Assembly (NCBI RefSeq): GCF_015689195.1
Contig: NZ_CP065044.1
Coordinates: 1,240,001-1,304,000, forward strand
Length of the DNA stretch: 64,000 bases
Reading direction: 5' to 3'
DNA from: Pectobacterium aroidearum
Lineage (GTDB): Bacteria; Pseudomonadota; Gammaproteobacteria; Enterobacterales; Enterobacteriaceae
Part shown: piece after piece, positions 8,607 through 20,125 of the stretch
Position numbering within the stretch: position 1 is the first letter of the stretch
How the letters are laid out: each line of letters begins with the position of its first letter
The notes under the pieces: generated by a model
What the model was told of the DNA's origin: nothing
Database searches by the model: none
What the model saw: only the letters and a program-made list of their open reading frames with translations
Made by a program: the position numbers and the translations under genes

Positions 8607-10643
8607 GTGGCAAACAGTACAGGATTACAGTTCACCGTTAAGGTCGGTGCCCTGGCGGTAGGCACTTTTGCAGTAGTGGATTTCAGGCTGGATGAAGGAT
8701 TGAACCGGCCTTTCAGCCTGTCGCTAAGTCTGGCGAGCGCACAGCCGGATGTCGATTTCGGAGCGGTGCTGGACCAGCCGTGCGAGCTGATGATTTGGTA
8801 TGAAGGCGAACTGAAACGTCGGGTCAGCGGGATTGTCAGCGGCTTCACGCAGGGCGACACCGGTTTTCGGCGCACGCGCTATCAGATAGAAGTCCGTCCG
8901 GCGCTGTGGCGACTGGGGTTGCGCACTAACGCCCGTATTTTTCAGGCACAAAAGCCGGAAGCCATTATCAGCATGCTGCTGGAAGAGGCTGGCATCACCG
9001 ACTACGCCTTTGCGCTGCGTAACGAGCATGCGGTGCGGGAATATTGCGTGCAGTACCGGGAAAGCGATTTGGCGTTTATCACCCGTCTGGCTGCGGAGGA
9101 AGGCATGTACTTCTTCCACGAATATGAAGAGGGCAAACACCGGGTGGTGTTTGCCGACGATGCGGGCGCACTGACCAAAGGCCCGGAGCTGTTCTTCAAT
9201 CTCGCCACGCAGGGGCTGAGCGAGGGGGAATACGTTCGGCGCTTCCACTACGCAGAGCGGGTGAGCACGGCCGAAGTCGAGCTGAAAGACTATAGCTTCA
9301 AGACGCCGGCTTACGGGCTGTCACACAAGAAGATGAGCGGTGAGCTGGCGCACCAGCGTGAAAGCTACCAGCATTACGACTATCCGGGGCGCTATAAACA
9401 AGACCCGAGCGGCAAGGCGTTCAGCGGCTACCGGCTGGATGCGTTGCGATCTGGAGCCGTGACGAGCGAAGGGGAATCCAACTGCGCGGGGCTGATGCCG
9501 GGTAGTATGTTTACCCTGACAGAGCACCCGAATGCGACGCTGAATGCGGTGTGGCAGACGGTGAGCGTGACGCACGTCGGGCAACAGCCGCAGGCGCTGG
9601 AAGAGGAAAGCGGTGGCGAACCAACCACCATGAGTAACAGTTTTGCGGTGGTGAAAGGTACAACAACGTGGCGCGCCGCGATGCCGTATAAACCGATGGT
9701 GGACGGCCCGCAAATCGCCACGGTTGTCGGTCCGACCGGGGAAGAAATCTACTGTGACCCGTATGGTCGGGTAAAACTGCAATTCCCGTGGGACAGATAC
9801 GGCGCGAGCAACGACCAAAGCTCCTGCTGGGTGCGGGTGAGTCAGGGCTGGGCGGGCGGTCAATACGGCATGATTGCTATCCCACGTATTGGCCATGAAG
9901 TGATCGTCAGCTTCCTGGAAGGTGACCCGGACCAGCCGATTGTCACCGGGCGTACCTTCCACGCGACCAATCCGACACCGTATGTTTTACCGGCACATAA
10001 AACGCGCACGACGCTACGTACCGATACCCATAAAGGCAGTGGCTTCAACGAGTTGCGCTTTGAGGATGAGGCGACGCGTGAACAAATTTACTATCACGCT
10101 CAGAAAGATATGGATGGTGTCATCAATAACATCCATCGGCAGAGTGTCGGGCGCGATCAGCACCTCAGCGTGGATCAGGATCAGTTCCAACGGGTTACTC
10201 GTCACCGTCACCGAACGATAGGCAAGGACGATTTTGAAAATATCGGTCAGGACCATCATCAGGAAATTGGTCGGAGCTTTATTCAGAAGATTGGTGCGTC
10301 GTTCAAACGTTTCATCGGCGGGGGAGAGATTACCCGTATCGAAGGGAGCCGCCAGACCACGATGTCCGGTTCTGAAGAGACGCTGATTGGTGCGCACCAG
10401 CGCGTTCTGGTGAATACGGACAGCTACCTGAAAGCCGCGGATATCGTACTGGAAGCAGGGCAAGCGTTGACCATCAAGGCGCCGGGCGGTTTTATCAAGA
10501 TTGATAGCGCGGGCGTGACGATTTCCGGGACGATTGTAAAAATCAACGACGGCGGTGCGGCTGGCGTAGGGACTGCGCCGGTATCGATTACGCCAGAAGA
10601 TCCGACGAGGCCCACGCTGCCGGATGCACCAGACAGACGTTAA
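8607..10643 (+). CDS. vgrG: T6SS spike protein VgrG
   Basis: A 678-residue VgrG with a gp27-like N-terminal domain, an OB-fold gp5-like domain ([62 protein letters not shown]), and a C-terminal needle with repeated IG/DHHQEIG beta-helix-like segments. There is no C-terminal enzymatic extension, so effectors are carried through PAAR or adaptors. The GTG start at 8607 is supported by AAGGAG 6-10 nt upstream. It is followed after 9 bp by the PAAR-lipase gene and then by the adaptor genes and Rhs, so it probably serves both effectors. Confidence 0.97.
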   Translation: MANSTGLQFTVKVGALAVGTFAVVDFRLDEGLNRPFSLSLSLASAQPDVDFGAVLDQPCELMIWYEGELKRRVSGIVSGFTQGDTGFRRTRYQIEVRPALWRLGLRTNARIFQAQKPEAIISMLLEEAGITDYAFALRNEHAVREYCVQYRESDLAFITRLAAEEGMYFFHEYEEGKHRVVFADDAGALTKGPELFFNLATQGLSEGEYVRRFHYAERVSTAEVELKDYSFKTPAYGLSHKKMSGELAHQRESYQHYDYPGRYKQDPSGKAFSGYRLDALRSGAVTSEGESNCAGLMPGSMFTLTEHPNATLNAVWQTVSVTHVGQQPQALEEESGGEPTTMSNSFAVVKGTTTWRAAMPYKPMVDGPQIATVVGPTGEEIYCDPYGRVKLQFPWDRYGASNDQSSCWVRVSQGWAGGQYGMIAIPRIGHEVIVSFLEGDPDQPIVTGRTFHATNPTPYVLPAHKTRTTLRTDTHKGSGFNELRFEDEATREQIYYHAQKDMDGVINNIHRQSVGRDQHLSVDQDQFQRVTRHRHRTIGKDDFENIGQDHHQEIGRSFIQKIGASFKRFIGGGEITRIEGSRQTTMSGSEETLIGAHQRVLVNTDSYLKAADIVLEAGQALTIKAPGGFIKIDSAGVTISGTIVKINDGGAAGVGTAPVSITPEDPTRPTLPDAPDRR

Positions 10644-10652
10644 GGAGGAACT

Positions 10653-12026
10653 ATGCCAGGAGCTGCACGTTTAGGGGACAGCTGCGCGGGTCACGGCTGT
10701 TTTCCTGCCACCCCGATTATTGAAGGCAGTGGTGATGTCATCATTAATGGCAAACCGGCGGCCCGCAAAAGCGATGCGGTCTTACTTCACGCCTGCCCTT
10801 GCCCGAATATGCCTCACGGCGTACACAATCGTGCGATATCGGCAGGATCCGGAACGGTCATTATCAATGGCAAGCTGGCGGCGCGTATCGGCGATGCGAT
10901 CGGCTGCGGCGGCTCGGTTGCCGCTGGCAGTGGGAACGTCATTATTGGTGACTCGCCCTATCAGTCCCCGGTGAAACCCTGCGCTGAGCAATCGGCAAAA
11001 AGCCGTGCACCTCTGCTGGCATTGACGCCGATGCTGTTGCCGACATTAATGGAGTGGGCTTCGGTCGCCGAGCTGCCTATTCTTGATGACTTGCTCTCCG
11101 TCGCCCAGCGTAAAGAGCGCTATCTGGCGCGTGCCAAGTTGGCGACCGAGGCAGCGACGCTGCCGGGATTAGCCGATGCGGCAAAGCGGCTGGCGTTTAA
11201 TAACGACAGCATCTTACGCGCAGAGGCTGCCCAGTATGTTTACTCGGTCGATGAATTCCGACGCGGCGTGTTGGATAAATTACCGAAAGCACCCGTGGGG
11301 CTGGAACTATTGGATGTCCAAAAACTTCCGGGTTTGACGGACAATGACTTCATGGATAAGAAAACAGGGTTTGGTTCTGCACTGTTTAAATCAGCGATTA
11401 ATGGCGAAACCATGTTGACCTACCGGGGCACGAATAACGCGGTGACGGGCGTTAAAGACTGGCTGACTAACGCCACTCAGGGTATGGGATTTGAAGCTGC
11501 GCAGTACAAACAAGCAATGGATCTCGCGACTCAGGTCAAAGATCTGATGCCAAATCCTCCACCTGTTATTGTTGGCCATTCTCTGGGCGGCGGGTTAGCC
11601 TCTGCTGCGGTCAGTGCGACAAAACTTCCCGGCTATACGTTCAATGCCGCAGGATTACATGAGAATACGGCCTTGCGAGGTGGTGGTGCGACATTGGCAG
11701 AAACGGCGTCATTGATTAAAACACAAGCGGTAGATGGCGAGATATTAACCATGGTGCAAACTTACGGTAAGGCGTTGATTCCAGGCTTGCTATCCGGGGC
11801 TGGCGCATTGATTGGCGGAACCGCCGGCGCGGCGATTGGTGGTGTTATCGGTGTTGCAAAGCTACTGGGAGGGGGGTTGCCGAAAGCCAGTGGTGATATG
11901 ATGACGCTTCCCGCAGTAGGGGGCTCGCCGATTGCTCGCCACGGTATGGATCAGGTGATTGCGGGTATTGAAAGCCAGAAAAAGGAAGATATCGGGAAGA
12001 TAACCAATACATTCAGGGGAATATAA
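10653..12026 (+). CDS. PAAR-domain lipase effector of the T6SS
   Basis: 457 residues. Residues 1-100 form a PAAR domain that caps the VgrG spike: MPGAARLGDSCAGHG, two GSGxVIINGKxAARxGDA repeats and HGVHNRAI. The C-terminal part is an alpha/beta hydrolase of the class 3 lipase type, with nucleophile motif GHSLGGG and Ser at residue 310. A Gly/Ala-rich hydrophobic stretch (about residues 371-395, LIPGLLSGAGALIGGTAGAAIGG) may insert in membranes. It is therefore a likely phospholipase effector delivered to neighbouring cells. The next gene overlaps its stop by one base and encodes a probable immunity lipoprotein. The exact substrate cannot be read from sequence. Confidence 0.9.
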   Translation: MPGAARLGDSCAGHGCFPATPIIEGSGDVIINGKPAARKSDAVLLHACPCPNMPHGVHNRAISAGSGTVIINGKLAARIGDAIGCGGSVAAGSGNVIIGDSPYQSPVKPCAEQSAKSRAPLLALTPMLLPTLMEWASVAELPILDDLLSVAQRKERYLARAKLATEAATLPGLADAAKRLAFNNDSILRAEAAQYVYSVDEFRRGVLDKLPKAPVGLELLDVQKLPGLTDNDFMDKKTGFGSALFKSAINGETMLTYRGTNNAVTGVKDWLTNATQGMGFEAAQYKQAMDLATQVKDLMPNPPPVIVGHSLGGGLASAAVSATKLPGYTFNAAGLHENTALRGGGATLAETASLIKTQAVDGEILTMVQTYGKALIPGLLSGAGALIGGTAGAAIGGVIGVAKLLGGGLPKASGDMMTLPAVGGSPIARHGMDQVIAGIESQKKEDIGKITNTFRGI

Positions 12027-12805
12027 TGCAATGGTTGGCACGTATAAAATGGGTAGGCGTCGTTATTCTGGGATTATTAACCGCTTGTCAGGCAGGAGGA
12101 CACAGTATGCGGGCGAGTGAACTTTTTGAACCGCCTGTGGTGGCGGTGCTGGAAAGCATTCAAAAAGATGACGAATCAGCCGCTCGTCATCAACTGTCGC
12201 AGGGCGTTAACCTGAATATTCAGGGAAAAGAAGGCGTCACGCCGCTGCTGTGGCTGATTTATGAGACGAAGGATAAAAAGGCCGTCACGCTGGCGCTTAA
12301 ACTGGGTGTCGATCCAAACTATAAAGACGGATTTGGCGACAGCGCAGTTAATTCCGTGGCGGGAGCCAAAGATCCGGACTGGCTGCGCATTATTCTGGAT
12401 GCAGGTGGAGATCCGAATGCAATTGGTCGGCGTGGTCAGCCTGCAATATTTAGCGCCATTAATGAGCAACGGTGGGCTGATATTAAGCTACTTGTTGAGA
12501 AAGGGGCTGATCTGAATTTAGAAGATCAAAATAAAAGAAATAGTGCGCTTTATGCTGCTTATGTAAATGAATACGAAATTGTTTATTGGTTGATTGAGCA
12601 GGGCGCAAGTTTCGATACCTATTCTTCAACCGGTAGTAGCCTGGCGTGGCGTGTGCACGACAGCTTATCCATTATGTCCCCTAAATCTCCGCACTATCCT
12701 TGGGCACTAAAGGTAAAACAGCTGTTACTGGAACGAGGTGTTAAATTTCCACCGCTGTCACCTACTGAAGTTCGGGAGCGTTGGGAAAAAGGGCTGCCGT
12801 TATAA
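12026..12805 (+). CDS. Ankyrin-repeat lipoprotein, probable immunity to the PAAR-lipase
   Basis: 259 residues starting at an ATG that shares one base with the lipase stop codon (TAATG), so the two are translationally coupled. The N-terminus is a lipoprotein signal with LLTAC, Cys at residue 21. The rest is four or more ankyrin-type repeats, such as GVTPLLWLIYETKDKKAVTLALKLGVDPNYKD, DPDWLRIILDAGGDPNAIGRRGQPAIFSAINE and RWADIKLLVEKGADLNLEDQN. Ankyrin lipoproteins in the periplasm are known immunity proteins for T6SS lipases. The immunity role is inferred from coupling and localisation. Confidence 0.82.
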   Translation: MQWLARIKWVGVVILGLLTACQAGGHSMRASELFEPPVVAVLESIQKDDESAARHQLSQGVNLNIQGKEGVTPLLWLIYETKDKKAVTLALKLGVDPNYKDGFGDSAVNSVAGAKDPDWLRIILDAGGDPNAIGRRGQPAIFSAINEQRWADIKLLVEKGADLNLEDQNKRNSALYAAYVNEYEIVYWLIEQGASFDTYSSTGSSLAWRVHDSLSIMSPKSPHYPWALKVKQLLLERGVKFPPLSPTEVRERWEKGLPL

Positions 12806-12957
12806 TTTTTATTCGTTTTTTTATCACGTATTTTTCATCATATAAATAAACTGTATTTTCTAACCCGATAATCTGCATGATTATCGGGTCGTTGCTGCGA
12901 TTATCAATACACGCTCATCGTATTAAAATTATCTCATTTATTGACAGGCAAATAACG

Positions 12958-13914
12958 ATGATGGCAAACGGTTATACTCTGTTTGAAATCAGCCAGTTTG
13001 ATGCGCCTTTGTACGCAATTATCTCGCCGCTGAGTTATCCCCAATTACCTGAATATTGGCAGGCTTTTCAACCTGCGGCGGCGGATATATGGCAACAGCT
13101 ACATTTTGGCAAGGATGCTGAAGACTGGCAGATGTGGGCACCTATTGTGGTGAAAATAGAAGAAGGCAAACCAGGAGAAACGTTGCTGCATTGGTTGACT
13201 GAGATTCAGCCGGAGCGCCATGGTGGTGCGATCCTCACGCATGGCGACCTGACATTGCAGCAGGTGGTGAATTTTTGGCAGCAGCGTATTTTCTGCCTCT
13301 GGCCTGATGGCACACGGGCTGTATTTCGTAGTTATGCGCCAGACGTTTTATCGGCTTGGTGGCCCACTTTGGATCTGGCTGCTCAAACTGATTTTCTCGG
13401 TCCACTCGATGATATGTATTTACCCATAATAAATAGCGAACGTGGGGAATATCAGCTATTCGCACAGCGAGACATTAAGTATAAAAATAAGCACGACGTT
13501 GATAATGCGTACCATATTACGTTAACGCACTATCAATATTACCTTCTCGCTAACGACAATCGCTTACACCGATTAGCGAATGAACTCTTTCTTTTTGTCA
13601 GTGCGCACTGTGTTTTTCCTCTGGATATTGAAATAGTCAAAGCGCGCTTTATTAGCGGTATTGCTTTAGCAAAGAACTATTATCCCAAAGCCAGCGAAGC
13701 GGAATGTGAAGCCTGGGCTGCCCATCGCTGGGTTCTCGGTAGTGAATTCTATTTGCACCCGATCTTTATTCATCTGACTGAACGTTATTCGATAGCGGAC
13801 AGTCTTCGGATTTTTAAATCTGAGCCAGAACGAATTGAAAGTGTGCAGCTTAATTACCATCGCCCCGGCTGGATGCGGGGAGAATTACCTGACATAACGG
13901 AGGTCACGCTGTGA
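12958..13914 (+). CDS. DUF4123-type effector adaptor, first copy
   Basis: About 318 residues from ATG 12958, or ATG 12961. An upstream frame from 12877 adds an unlikely leader. Residues about 5-150 fit the DUF4123 (Tap/TEC chaperone) pattern: YTLFEISQFDAPLYAIISPL, a middle part with LTLQQVVNFWQQRIFCLWPDG, then AVFRSYAPDVLSAWWPTL and DFLGPLD. DUF4123 proteins load effectors onto VgrG. A helical C-terminal extension with many aromatic residues follows. It lies between the lipase immunity gene and a second DUF4123-like gene, and its stop overlaps the next start by 4 bp. Confidence 0.78.
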   Translation: MMANGYTLFEISQFDAPLYAIISPLSYPQLPEYWQAFQPAAADIWQQLHFGKDAEDWQMWAPIVVKIEEGKPGETLLHWLTEIQPERHGGAILTHGDLTLQQVVNFWQQRIFCLWPDGTRAVFRSYAPDVLSAWWPTLDLAAQTDFLGPLDDMYLPIINSERGEYQLFAQRDIKYKNKHDVDNAYHITLTHYQYYLLANDNRLHRLANELFLFVSAHCVFPLDIEIVKARFISGIALAKNYYPKASEAECEAWAAHRWVLGSEFYLHPIFIHLTERYSIADSLRIFKSEPERIESVQLNYHRPGWMRGELPDITEVTL

Positions 13915-14828
13915 GTGTATCGCAACCTTTCCTTGAATTGATGCCGGAAGATGATGCGGTCTGGCAAACGCGTATCGCTCAGGGCGGCTGTTTTGTTATC
14001 GCAGAAGCCTCGATGAACGAGGCTGTTCCCTGGCTGGCCGAACGCTGGGGAGGCAGTCTGGAACAGACCCGTTTGTACTGGGGGGAAACGGGGCGCGTTC
14101 ATGCTTCGGTATCACCCTATTGCATCCCGCTTAACGTTGCTAACTGGCCTCAAGTGAAAGAACATTTGGTTACTCAACCGGGTTGGGGAATGGGGTTACA
14201 GCTGGCGTGGTTTATGCAGGCATATTCACCGCTCGATCAACTGCTTGAGGTCACGAAGCATCTGCGGCAGTGGAGTCTGGTGACCTCTCCTTCCGGGGAG
14301 AATGCCATCCTGCGCGTGGGGGACTGGCAGGTGGTGAAGCAGTTGTTATCCGCCAGTTCCGCACAAGAAGCCTGTGCGCTCTATGGCCCGATAGCCAGTT
14401 TCTGCGACATTTCTCCTGATGGCGTGATACGCACCTTAAACCTCACCGCCCGTGAGCCGCACTCCATTCCAGACATCCTGCCGCGGCAGCTGAGTACCGA
14501 ACAATGGCATGCCATCATGGCGCCTTCCGAGCATCAGCATCTGGCGCGCTATATGGAACATCTGCGTACTTATCATGCTGACTGGCAAAACGCGTCTGAC
14601 GATGAACTACAGGCGTTTACCTATCAGCAGACAGAACAGGCAAAGAGCAACGGCTTTAACAACGACCGCGATATCGTGCGCTGGCTGGCATTGGCGACAG
14701 AACTCTCACCAACATTCATTCATCAGCCTTGGGCAAAAAATATTTTGGTACAGCCGGAATACATCGGCACGCAAAGCCGTATGGATCGCCTGTATCAGGC
14801 AGCTATTGACCACCTGGACGAAGCATAA
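13911..14828 (+). CDS. DUF4123-like effector adaptor, second copy, next to Rhs
   Basis: 305 residues with a GTG start at 13911 that overlaps the previous stop (GTGA) and has GGAGG 7 nt upstream. The N-terminal half matches the same adaptor pattern: AVPWLAERWGGSLEQTRLYWGE, VSPYCIPLN, WGMGLQLAWFMQAYSPLDQL, LRQWSLVTSPSGENAILRVGDW and LYGPIASFCDI. The C-terminal half is helical, like that of the previous gene, suggesting paralogy. It lies directly upstream of rhs (20 bp) and is the likely dedicated loader of the Rhs protein onto VgrG. Assignment is from pattern and context. Confidence 0.7.
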   Translation: MSVSQPFLELMPEDDAVWQTRIAQGGCFVIAEASMNEAVPWLAERWGGSLEQTRLYWGETGRVHASVSPYCIPLNVANWPQVKEHLVTQPGWGMGLQLAWFMQAYSPLDQLLEVTKHLRQWSLVTSPSGENAILRVGDWQVVKQLLSASSAQEACALYGPIASFCDISPDGVIRTLNLTAREPHSIPDILPRQLSTEQWHAIMAPSEHQHLARYMEHLRTYHADWQNASDDELQAFTYQQTEQAKSNGFNNDRDIVRWLALATELSPTFIHQPWAKNILVQPEYIGTQSRMDRLYQAAIDHLDEA

Positions 14829-14848
14829 AATAAAAAGGACGTCATTTC

Positions 14849-17800
14849 ATGAGTCAGGATAAAAGCAGCGCGTTAGCTGCCAGCGGGGATGCCGCGAAGC
14901 ATAATTTTGCCACGGATAATAAAATTTCAGGGGGATGTACAACCTGTGGTTGCGAAATACTTGTTTATTACCATTACGATTCAGGAGACCCAATACCTAA
15001 CGCCCCTTTTCAATTAACTGATAGCCGGGATCACAAGATAGAAGGCAAAACCGACGATAACGGGATGTTTTTTATCCATGATATGGGGTGTAGCACGTAT
15101 GAACTCATTTTGGGGGAAGGCAGCGATACGTTTGACCCTAAGAAAACGGTGCAAAACAACCCCGTTTTGATGTCTAACCCTGCCTATGCGAGTTTTGCCG
15201 GAGAATACTTTTCCCTGTTCGTCATCCTGAGAGCGCAAGGGCTGGTGGAGTATGGGTCTGTTCAGCAGTCAGTGAGAATGCCGCTGAGTACGATACCCGA
15301 TCAATATAAACCAGCGTTGAAACGTTTCTGGGAATTGGAAAGGCAGCTCTATAGAAGTGATGGCGAGCTCCAAAGAGAAATCCGCCGGATTCAACATCAA
15401 CAGGCGGCGGAGGTAGCTAGTAAGGCATCCAGTATTGATAACGCCGTTCTGCTGTTCTGTGAAGTCATTCTTGGCTGTATTCCCGTAGTCGGACAGGCGA
15501 TGGATGTGTATTTCCTCGGGAAGTGGTGCTGGGATAGCTATGAAACTCCTGAATTGCTGAAGGACACCATGCACCAGATTGACGGGGTGCTGTGCGTCAT
15601 TGGGTTTGTTCCTGGTGTTGGGGACGCGCTAAAAGTCAGTGGTAATGCCATTACGCAAGCCTTACGGAAGCTCAAAGGCGCGAAAGGCAACAAACAGCAG
15701 AATATTGAGGAAGCCACTCAAATTATTCGCCGTTTGAGTAACGGTAATATAGTCAACTGGTTGATGGGTATACGTTCTGATATCAGAATTTATGCTGATA
15801 AAGGGCAAAAAATACTGGAAACCATGAAAGCGGCGCTGGATCTGCTGGTGAAAGGTGTTTCTGGTGAGCGCAGTTGGATAGTTGTGCTGATGGCTGACAG
15901 CTTTCGAGCCATGGTGAACGTCCTCGAGAAATTAATCTCAATGTTTACCGTTGTCACGGGATTAATTGAGGCTGAATTTGCTGAATTTATCCCCCAAATC
16001 ATGACACAGGTTATTGGCAGTGCGCGGCCTAAAGGGAGCTGTGAGTTATCTGCCATGACTGTGCAAAAGGGGGGATCGGGTGACTATCGTACCGAAGAGG
16101 AAATCACTGAATTTAATCAACGGGCAGAAAAGCCTAGTGGTTTGACGATGGCTGAGGTCGGAATGGTGTCGTCAATAGGTATACTTTCTGCTATGTCAGG
16201 GAAAGGCGGTAAGAATAGAATCGGTATGGCCTCTCAGGGCGGGAAACCTTCGACGAGTGCCTCACATGCCTCTCAACGCCCACCTACACCGTCTGAGCAA
16301 CACCATTCAACATCGGCGGAAACGCCAAAACCTCAAGATAAGCCTCAGCCTAAATCTACTGATAGCAGTCAAAAAAGTCAGCCTCATGAGGCTGAAAAGC
16401 ATTCATCGGGTGAGAATAAACACACGCCAGATGGTGCCACGCCACTTCCTGATGGCACTCATACTGTAACGGCAGGTGCTCGGAAACCCAAACAAAACGT
16501 TGATGAAGCAGCCCAGAAAAAAGCACAAGAACAAAATGAAGACGCTAAATCTGACCCCAAAAATGGCAAACAAAATGGTGACCCCGTCGACATGGCAACC
16601 GGGGCGGTGGTGGAGCAGCGCACGGATATTCAGGTAAGCAGTCCTCTGCCGCTTTCATTGCAACGTTATTATCGTTCCACGGGAAAACGTCACTCTGGTT
16701 TATTAGGCACATTGTGGCGTACCAACTGGGATATCAGCCTGACGCTTAACGATGGGGTAGCAACGTTAACGGATGGTGAATTTAATCAGGCATTTTTCAC
16801 GCTCCCGAATGAAGGGGAGTTCAGTCGCTCAACGTCGAACCCACAATGGCGGCTGACTCGGCAGCAGGGTGAACTGGTGCTTCACCATGTTGGTGGCTTG
16901 CTCTATCGCTTTGAATATGCGCTTGGTCTCCAACTTTGTTTGACGTCGATTGACGATGCCGCGGGTCATCGGGTGGCTTTCGAGTGGGTGTTGGGCGAAC
17001 TGCACTGGGTTACGTTGTCGGATGGGCGTTTGGTTCACGTCACGTCGGAACACCAAAGGATCACGGCACTGACGCTGTGTACCCCGCAGCGTCAGCGATT
17101 AAAAACGTTGGCGAGCTATAGCTATGACAAGCGTGGACATTTGCTGAGCGTACGGGCGGATGAAGGACGCAACTTTGACTATCGCTACTCGCCGGAAGGC
17201 TGGATGCTGCGCTGGTCGGATTTAGGCTCGACCTGGGTTGAGCACGACTATGATAAAAAAGGGCGTGCCATCCGGGACAGAACCTCGGAAGGCTACTGGC
17301 CGGGTCACTTTGAATACGATGATGACACCCTGACCAGCCACTATCACAGCGGGTTTGGCGGGGTATTCAGCTATGTGCGCGACGAGCGCAACAATATTCT
17401 GTTGGAACGCACGCCAGACGGCGGTGAGACCCGGTTTGAGTGGGTGGACAACCAACTGGCGGCAGAGACCGACCCGCTGGGTGGACGCACGGTGTATCAG
17501 CGTAATGACTGGGGACAGGTAACCGAAGTTATCTTACCCGACGGCGCGACGCATCAGTATGCGTATGATGATAATGGACATCTGCTGGCCTATATCGACC
17601 CGCTGGGCAGCGAATGGCGCTATCAGCGTAATGCGGCAGGGCAGGTTGTCGAGGTGAACGACCCGGAAGGGCGCGAGTGGCTGTACCGTTACGGCGACAT
17701 GGGGCAACTGTCGACGGTGATAGGGCCGGACGGTGTGTTGCAGCGTTATCACTATAATCGTCGTGGTCTGCTGAGCAGCCTTGAGCGGGATAATGCACCG

Positions 17801-20125
17801 CCGGTCATGTTCCGGTATGACGACCTTGATCGCCTGACGGAGCGGCATATCGGGCATGAGGCTGGCGTACAGGTTCGGCGCTGGGAGTATGACGGCGTGC
17901 GTGAGTCACCGTCGAAAGTGGTGTATGAAGACGGCAGCGAGACGCGGTTTGGTTACGATGTGGAAGGTAACCTGACGGCGGTGACGGATGCGCTGGGTCA
18001 GCGCTATCAGTTCCGCTACGGGGCGTTCGATAACCTGCTGGAAGCGACCGACCCGCTGGGAGCGACGGTGCGCTATCACTACAATGCGGAAGCCGAGTTC
18101 GCCGGGGTGACGAACAGCCAGGGACGGGACTGGACGTACGGCTTTGACAGCAGTGGACGGTTGAGCGAGGAACGGCATTACGACGGTCGGGTATACCGGT
18201 ATCAGTACGATGTGGCCGACCGCTTGGTGCAGCGCACCGCGCCGGATGGCAGTGCGCTGCATTATGAGCACGATGCGGCAGGGCGGATAACGTGTATCAC
18301 GGCGCGGAAAGCGGACGGGGAAACGGACGGCATCACCGAGCTGGCATATGATGTTGCCGGTAGGCTGACCAAAGCCGCCAGCCCGGATGCGGTGGTGGAA
18401 TACGCCTATAACCGTGCGGGGCAGGTGACGTCGGAAACGGTGAACGGCGAGGCGGTGCAGAGCGGTTACGACGCGGGTGGTCAGCGTGCCATTGTCGACG
18501 GTATTCTGGCGCCGCTGCAACTGGCCTGGCAGTCGGGACGGCTGTCATCGCTGGGTATCGGCTCTCACCAGCCGTTGCAGTTCAGCCACACGGCAGCAGG
18601 GGAAGAGCAGCGACGCACTAACGGCAGCGGTTTTTCACTGCGTCACGAGTGGAGCCCGACGGGGCTGTTGCAGCGTCAGGCGCTGGAAGGGGCAGACGGC
18701 CGGGTGAATGACGTGCTGGAGCGTCGCTACCAGTACGATGTGCTGGACCGTCTGACGGGCATCAGCGACAGCCACTGGGGTGAGCAGGCATTCCGGCTGA
18801 ACGGGGCCGGTCAGGTGACGGCGGAGCGCCGTGATGAGGGGCGGCGGCGTCAGGCGCGGCTGTTTGGCTACGACAGCGAACAGAACCTGTGCGAAGTGTC
18901 ACAGATAGCGCCGGGTCTGGGTGAGACGCTGAAAGTGCAGGATGCGGTGGTACAGTCATCGGCGCGGTACGATGCTGCGGGACGGGTCATTGAGCGGGGC
19001 CATACACAGTACCGGTATGATGACTGCGGGCGTCTGGCAGTGAAGCGTGAAACGCGGTCGGGGTTCAGACCGAAGGAAACGTATTTTGAGTGGGACGTGC
19101 AGGACCGGCTGGTGCGGGTAAGTCTGCCGGACGGGGCACGCTGGCGGTATCGCTACGATGCGTTTGGGCGCAGAATCAACAAGGTGCGCGAGGGCCAGGT
19201 TCCGTCGGCGCAGGCGGTAGCGCGGGTGGCGTACCGGTGGGACGGTGACCAACTGATTGGTCAGCAGCAGTACCGGGCAGACGGTTCAGCGGCACGGGAA
19301 GTGCAGTGGGTGTACGAGCCGGGAAGCTTCCGGCCGCTGGCACAGGTGGAGGCGCAGGGCGACAGCACGCAACTGCACTACATCGTGACGGACCTGACAG
19401 GAACCGCAAGAGAGCTGTGCAGCGAGGAAGGGGAAGTCCGCTGGCGCGGGGAACAGGGACTGTGGGGCGCACACCGGGAAGAGCGGCGACCTATCCCGCT
19501 GCGTCGCTATCTGGGGGATGCGGCGAACGAAGAAGTGTACTGCGAGCTGCGCTATCAGGGGCAGTTGTATGACGCAGAAACGGGGCTTTACTACAACCGG
19601 CATCGTTACTATGATGCGGAGAGCGGACAGTATCTGTCGCCGGACCCGATAGGGCTGCTGGGTGGTAGAAGGGCATATGGTTATGTAAAAAATCCGCTCA
19701 GTTGGGTAGATCCCCTTGGATTGACACCGAAGGAAACAATAACGTACCGAGGGGATTCAAGAGATCCTAATACTATTTTTAATGAGGGTTTTCAGCCTTG
19801 GGGGGATAGTAATGATCTTTTTAAACACGCTTCCGATAATACATCTCCCCCTAGTAATTTTATAAGCACATCTAAATCACCAGAAGTAGCCGCAGAATTT
19901 GGTTCGCAGCTCTATACAGAAAGTGGCTATGTGTACGCTATAAGATCTAATAATGGCATAGATGTTAATTCTGTATTGGGAAAAGCGACACCATTCCCTC
20001 GTGAATTAGAGGTCGCAATTCCTCGGGGAGTTAAACCAGAGAATGTATTAGGTGTAACTCCGGTTAATGCCGATGGAACTTTTGGAAATTATAGTATATT
20101 AAATCCTAAGCATTATGGGTGGTGA
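14849..20125 (+). CDS. rhs: Rhs-family T6SS effector with an ADP-ribosyltransferase-like tip
   Basis: 1,758 residues. The N-terminal region has CTTCGC (Cys 30, 33, 35) and a beta-sandwich-like segment. Hydrophobic segments lie near residues 200-225 and 245-265. A Ser/Pro/Lys/His-rich linker (about 470-580) leads into the YD-repeat Rhs cage (about 580-1600), which ends at DPIGLLGG with Asp 1599. The tip has the R-S-E layout of ADP-ribosyltransferases: YRGD with Arg 1634, STS at 1673-1675, and E-L-E at 1719-1721. The tip DNA is AT-rich, unlike the GC-rich core, as usual for exchangeable Rhs tips. The border coincides with the end of a mobile element. Toxin class is inferred from motifs. Confidence 0.93.
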   Translation: MSQDKSSALAASGDAAKHNFATDNKISGGCTTCGCEILVYYHYDSGDPIPNAPFQLTDSRDHKIEGKTDDNGMFFIHDMGCSTYELILGEGSDTFDPKKTVQNNPVLMSNPAYASFAGEYFSLFVILRAQGLVEYGSVQQSVRMPLSTIPDQYKPALKRFWELERQLYRSDGELQREIRRIQHQQAAEVASKASSIDNAVLLFCEVILGCIPVVGQAMDVYFLGKWCWDSYETPELLKDTMHQIDGVLCVIGFVPGVGDALKVSGNAITQALRKLKGAKGNKQQNIEEATQIIRRLSNGNIVNWLMGIRSDIRIYADKGQKILETMKAALDLLVKGVSGERSWIVVLMADSFRAMVNVLEKLISMFTVVTGLIEAEFAEFIPQIMTQVIGSARPKGSCELSAMTVQKGGSGDYRTEEEITEFNQRAEKPSGLTMAEVGMVSSIGILSAMSGKGGKNRIGMASQGGKPSTSASHASQRPPTPSEQHHSTSAETPKPQDKPQPKSTDSSQKSQPHEAEKHSSGENKHTPDGATPLPDGTHTVTAGARKPKQNVDEAAQKKAQEQNEDAKSDPKNGKQNGDPVDMATGAVVEQRTDIQVSSPLPLSLQRYYRSTGKRHSGLLGTLWRTNWDISLTLNDGVATLTDGEFNQAFFTLPNEGEFSRSTSNPQWRLTRQQGELVLHHVGGLLYRFEYALGLQLCLTSIDDAAGHRVAFEWVLGELHWVTLSDGRLVHVTSEHQRITALTLCTPQRQRLKTLASYSYDKRGHLLSVRADEGRNFDYRYSPEGWMLRWSDLGSTWVEHDYDKKGRAIRDRTSEGYWPGHFEYDDDTLTSHYHSGFGGVFSYVRDERNNILLERTPDGGETRFEWVDNQLAAETDPLGGRTVYQRNDWGQVTEVILPDGATHQYAYDDNGHLLAYIDPLGSEWRYQRNAAGQVVEVNDPEGREWLYRYGDMGQLSTVIGPDGVLQRYHYNRRGLLSSLERDNAPPVMFRYDDLDRLTERHIGHEAGVQVRRWEYDGVRESPSKVVYEDGSETRFGYDVEGNLTAVTDALGQRYQFRYGAFDNLLEATDPLGATVRYHYNAEAEFAGVTNSQGRDWTYGFDSSGRLSEERHYDGRVYRYQYDVADRLVQRTAPDGSALHYEHDAAGRITCITARKADGETDGITELAYDVAGRLTKAASPDAVVEYAYNRAGQVTSETVNGEAVQSGYDAGGQRAIVDGILAPLQLAWQSGRLSSLGIGSHQPLQFSHTAAGEEQRRTNGSGFSLRHEWSPTGLLQRQALEGADGRVNDVLERRYQYDVLDRLTGISDSHWGEQAFRLNGAGQVTAERRDEGRRRQARLFGYDSEQNLCEVSQIAPGLGETLKVQDAVVQSSARYDAAGRVIERGHTQYRYDDCGRLAVKRETRSGFRPKETYFEWDVQDRLVRVSLPDGARWRYRYDAFGRRINKVREGQVPSAQAVARVAYRWDGDQLIGQQQYRADGSAAREVQWVYEPGSFRPLAQVEAQGDSTQLHYIVTDLTGTARELCSEEGEVRWRGEQGLWGAHREERRPIPLRRYLGDAANEEVYCELRYQGQLYDAETGLYYNRHRYYDAESGQYLSPDPIGLLGGRRAYGYVKNPLSWVDPLGLTPKETITYRGDSRDPNTIFNEGFQPWGDSNDLFKHASDNTSPPSNFISTSKSPEVAAEFGSQLYTESGYVYAIRSNNGIDVNSVLGKATPFPRELEVAIPRGVKPENVLGVTPVNADGTFGNYSILNPKHYGW
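19643..19665 (+). other. Left attachment site (attL-like) at the Rhs core/tip border
   Basis: First of three copies of a 23-bp sequence beginning GACCCGATAGGG. The codons read D-P-I-G-L-L-G in the Rhs frame. To the left is the GC-rich rhs core; to the right begins the 6,705-bp repeat unit. The base before GACCCG differs from the other two copies, so identity starts exactly at the spacer. Confidence 0.8.

Noticed and set aside
17400..18060. Several GACCCGCTGGG segments inside the rhs core as further attachment sites
   Set aside because: They share the spacer but lack the ATAGGG arm, and no element junction lies there.
17000..19600. Repeated YD-type segments inside rhs as a DNA repeat or CRISPR-like array
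   Set aside because: They are protein-level YD repeats of the Rhs cage; there are no regular direct repeats with spacers. No CRISPR array was seen in the window.
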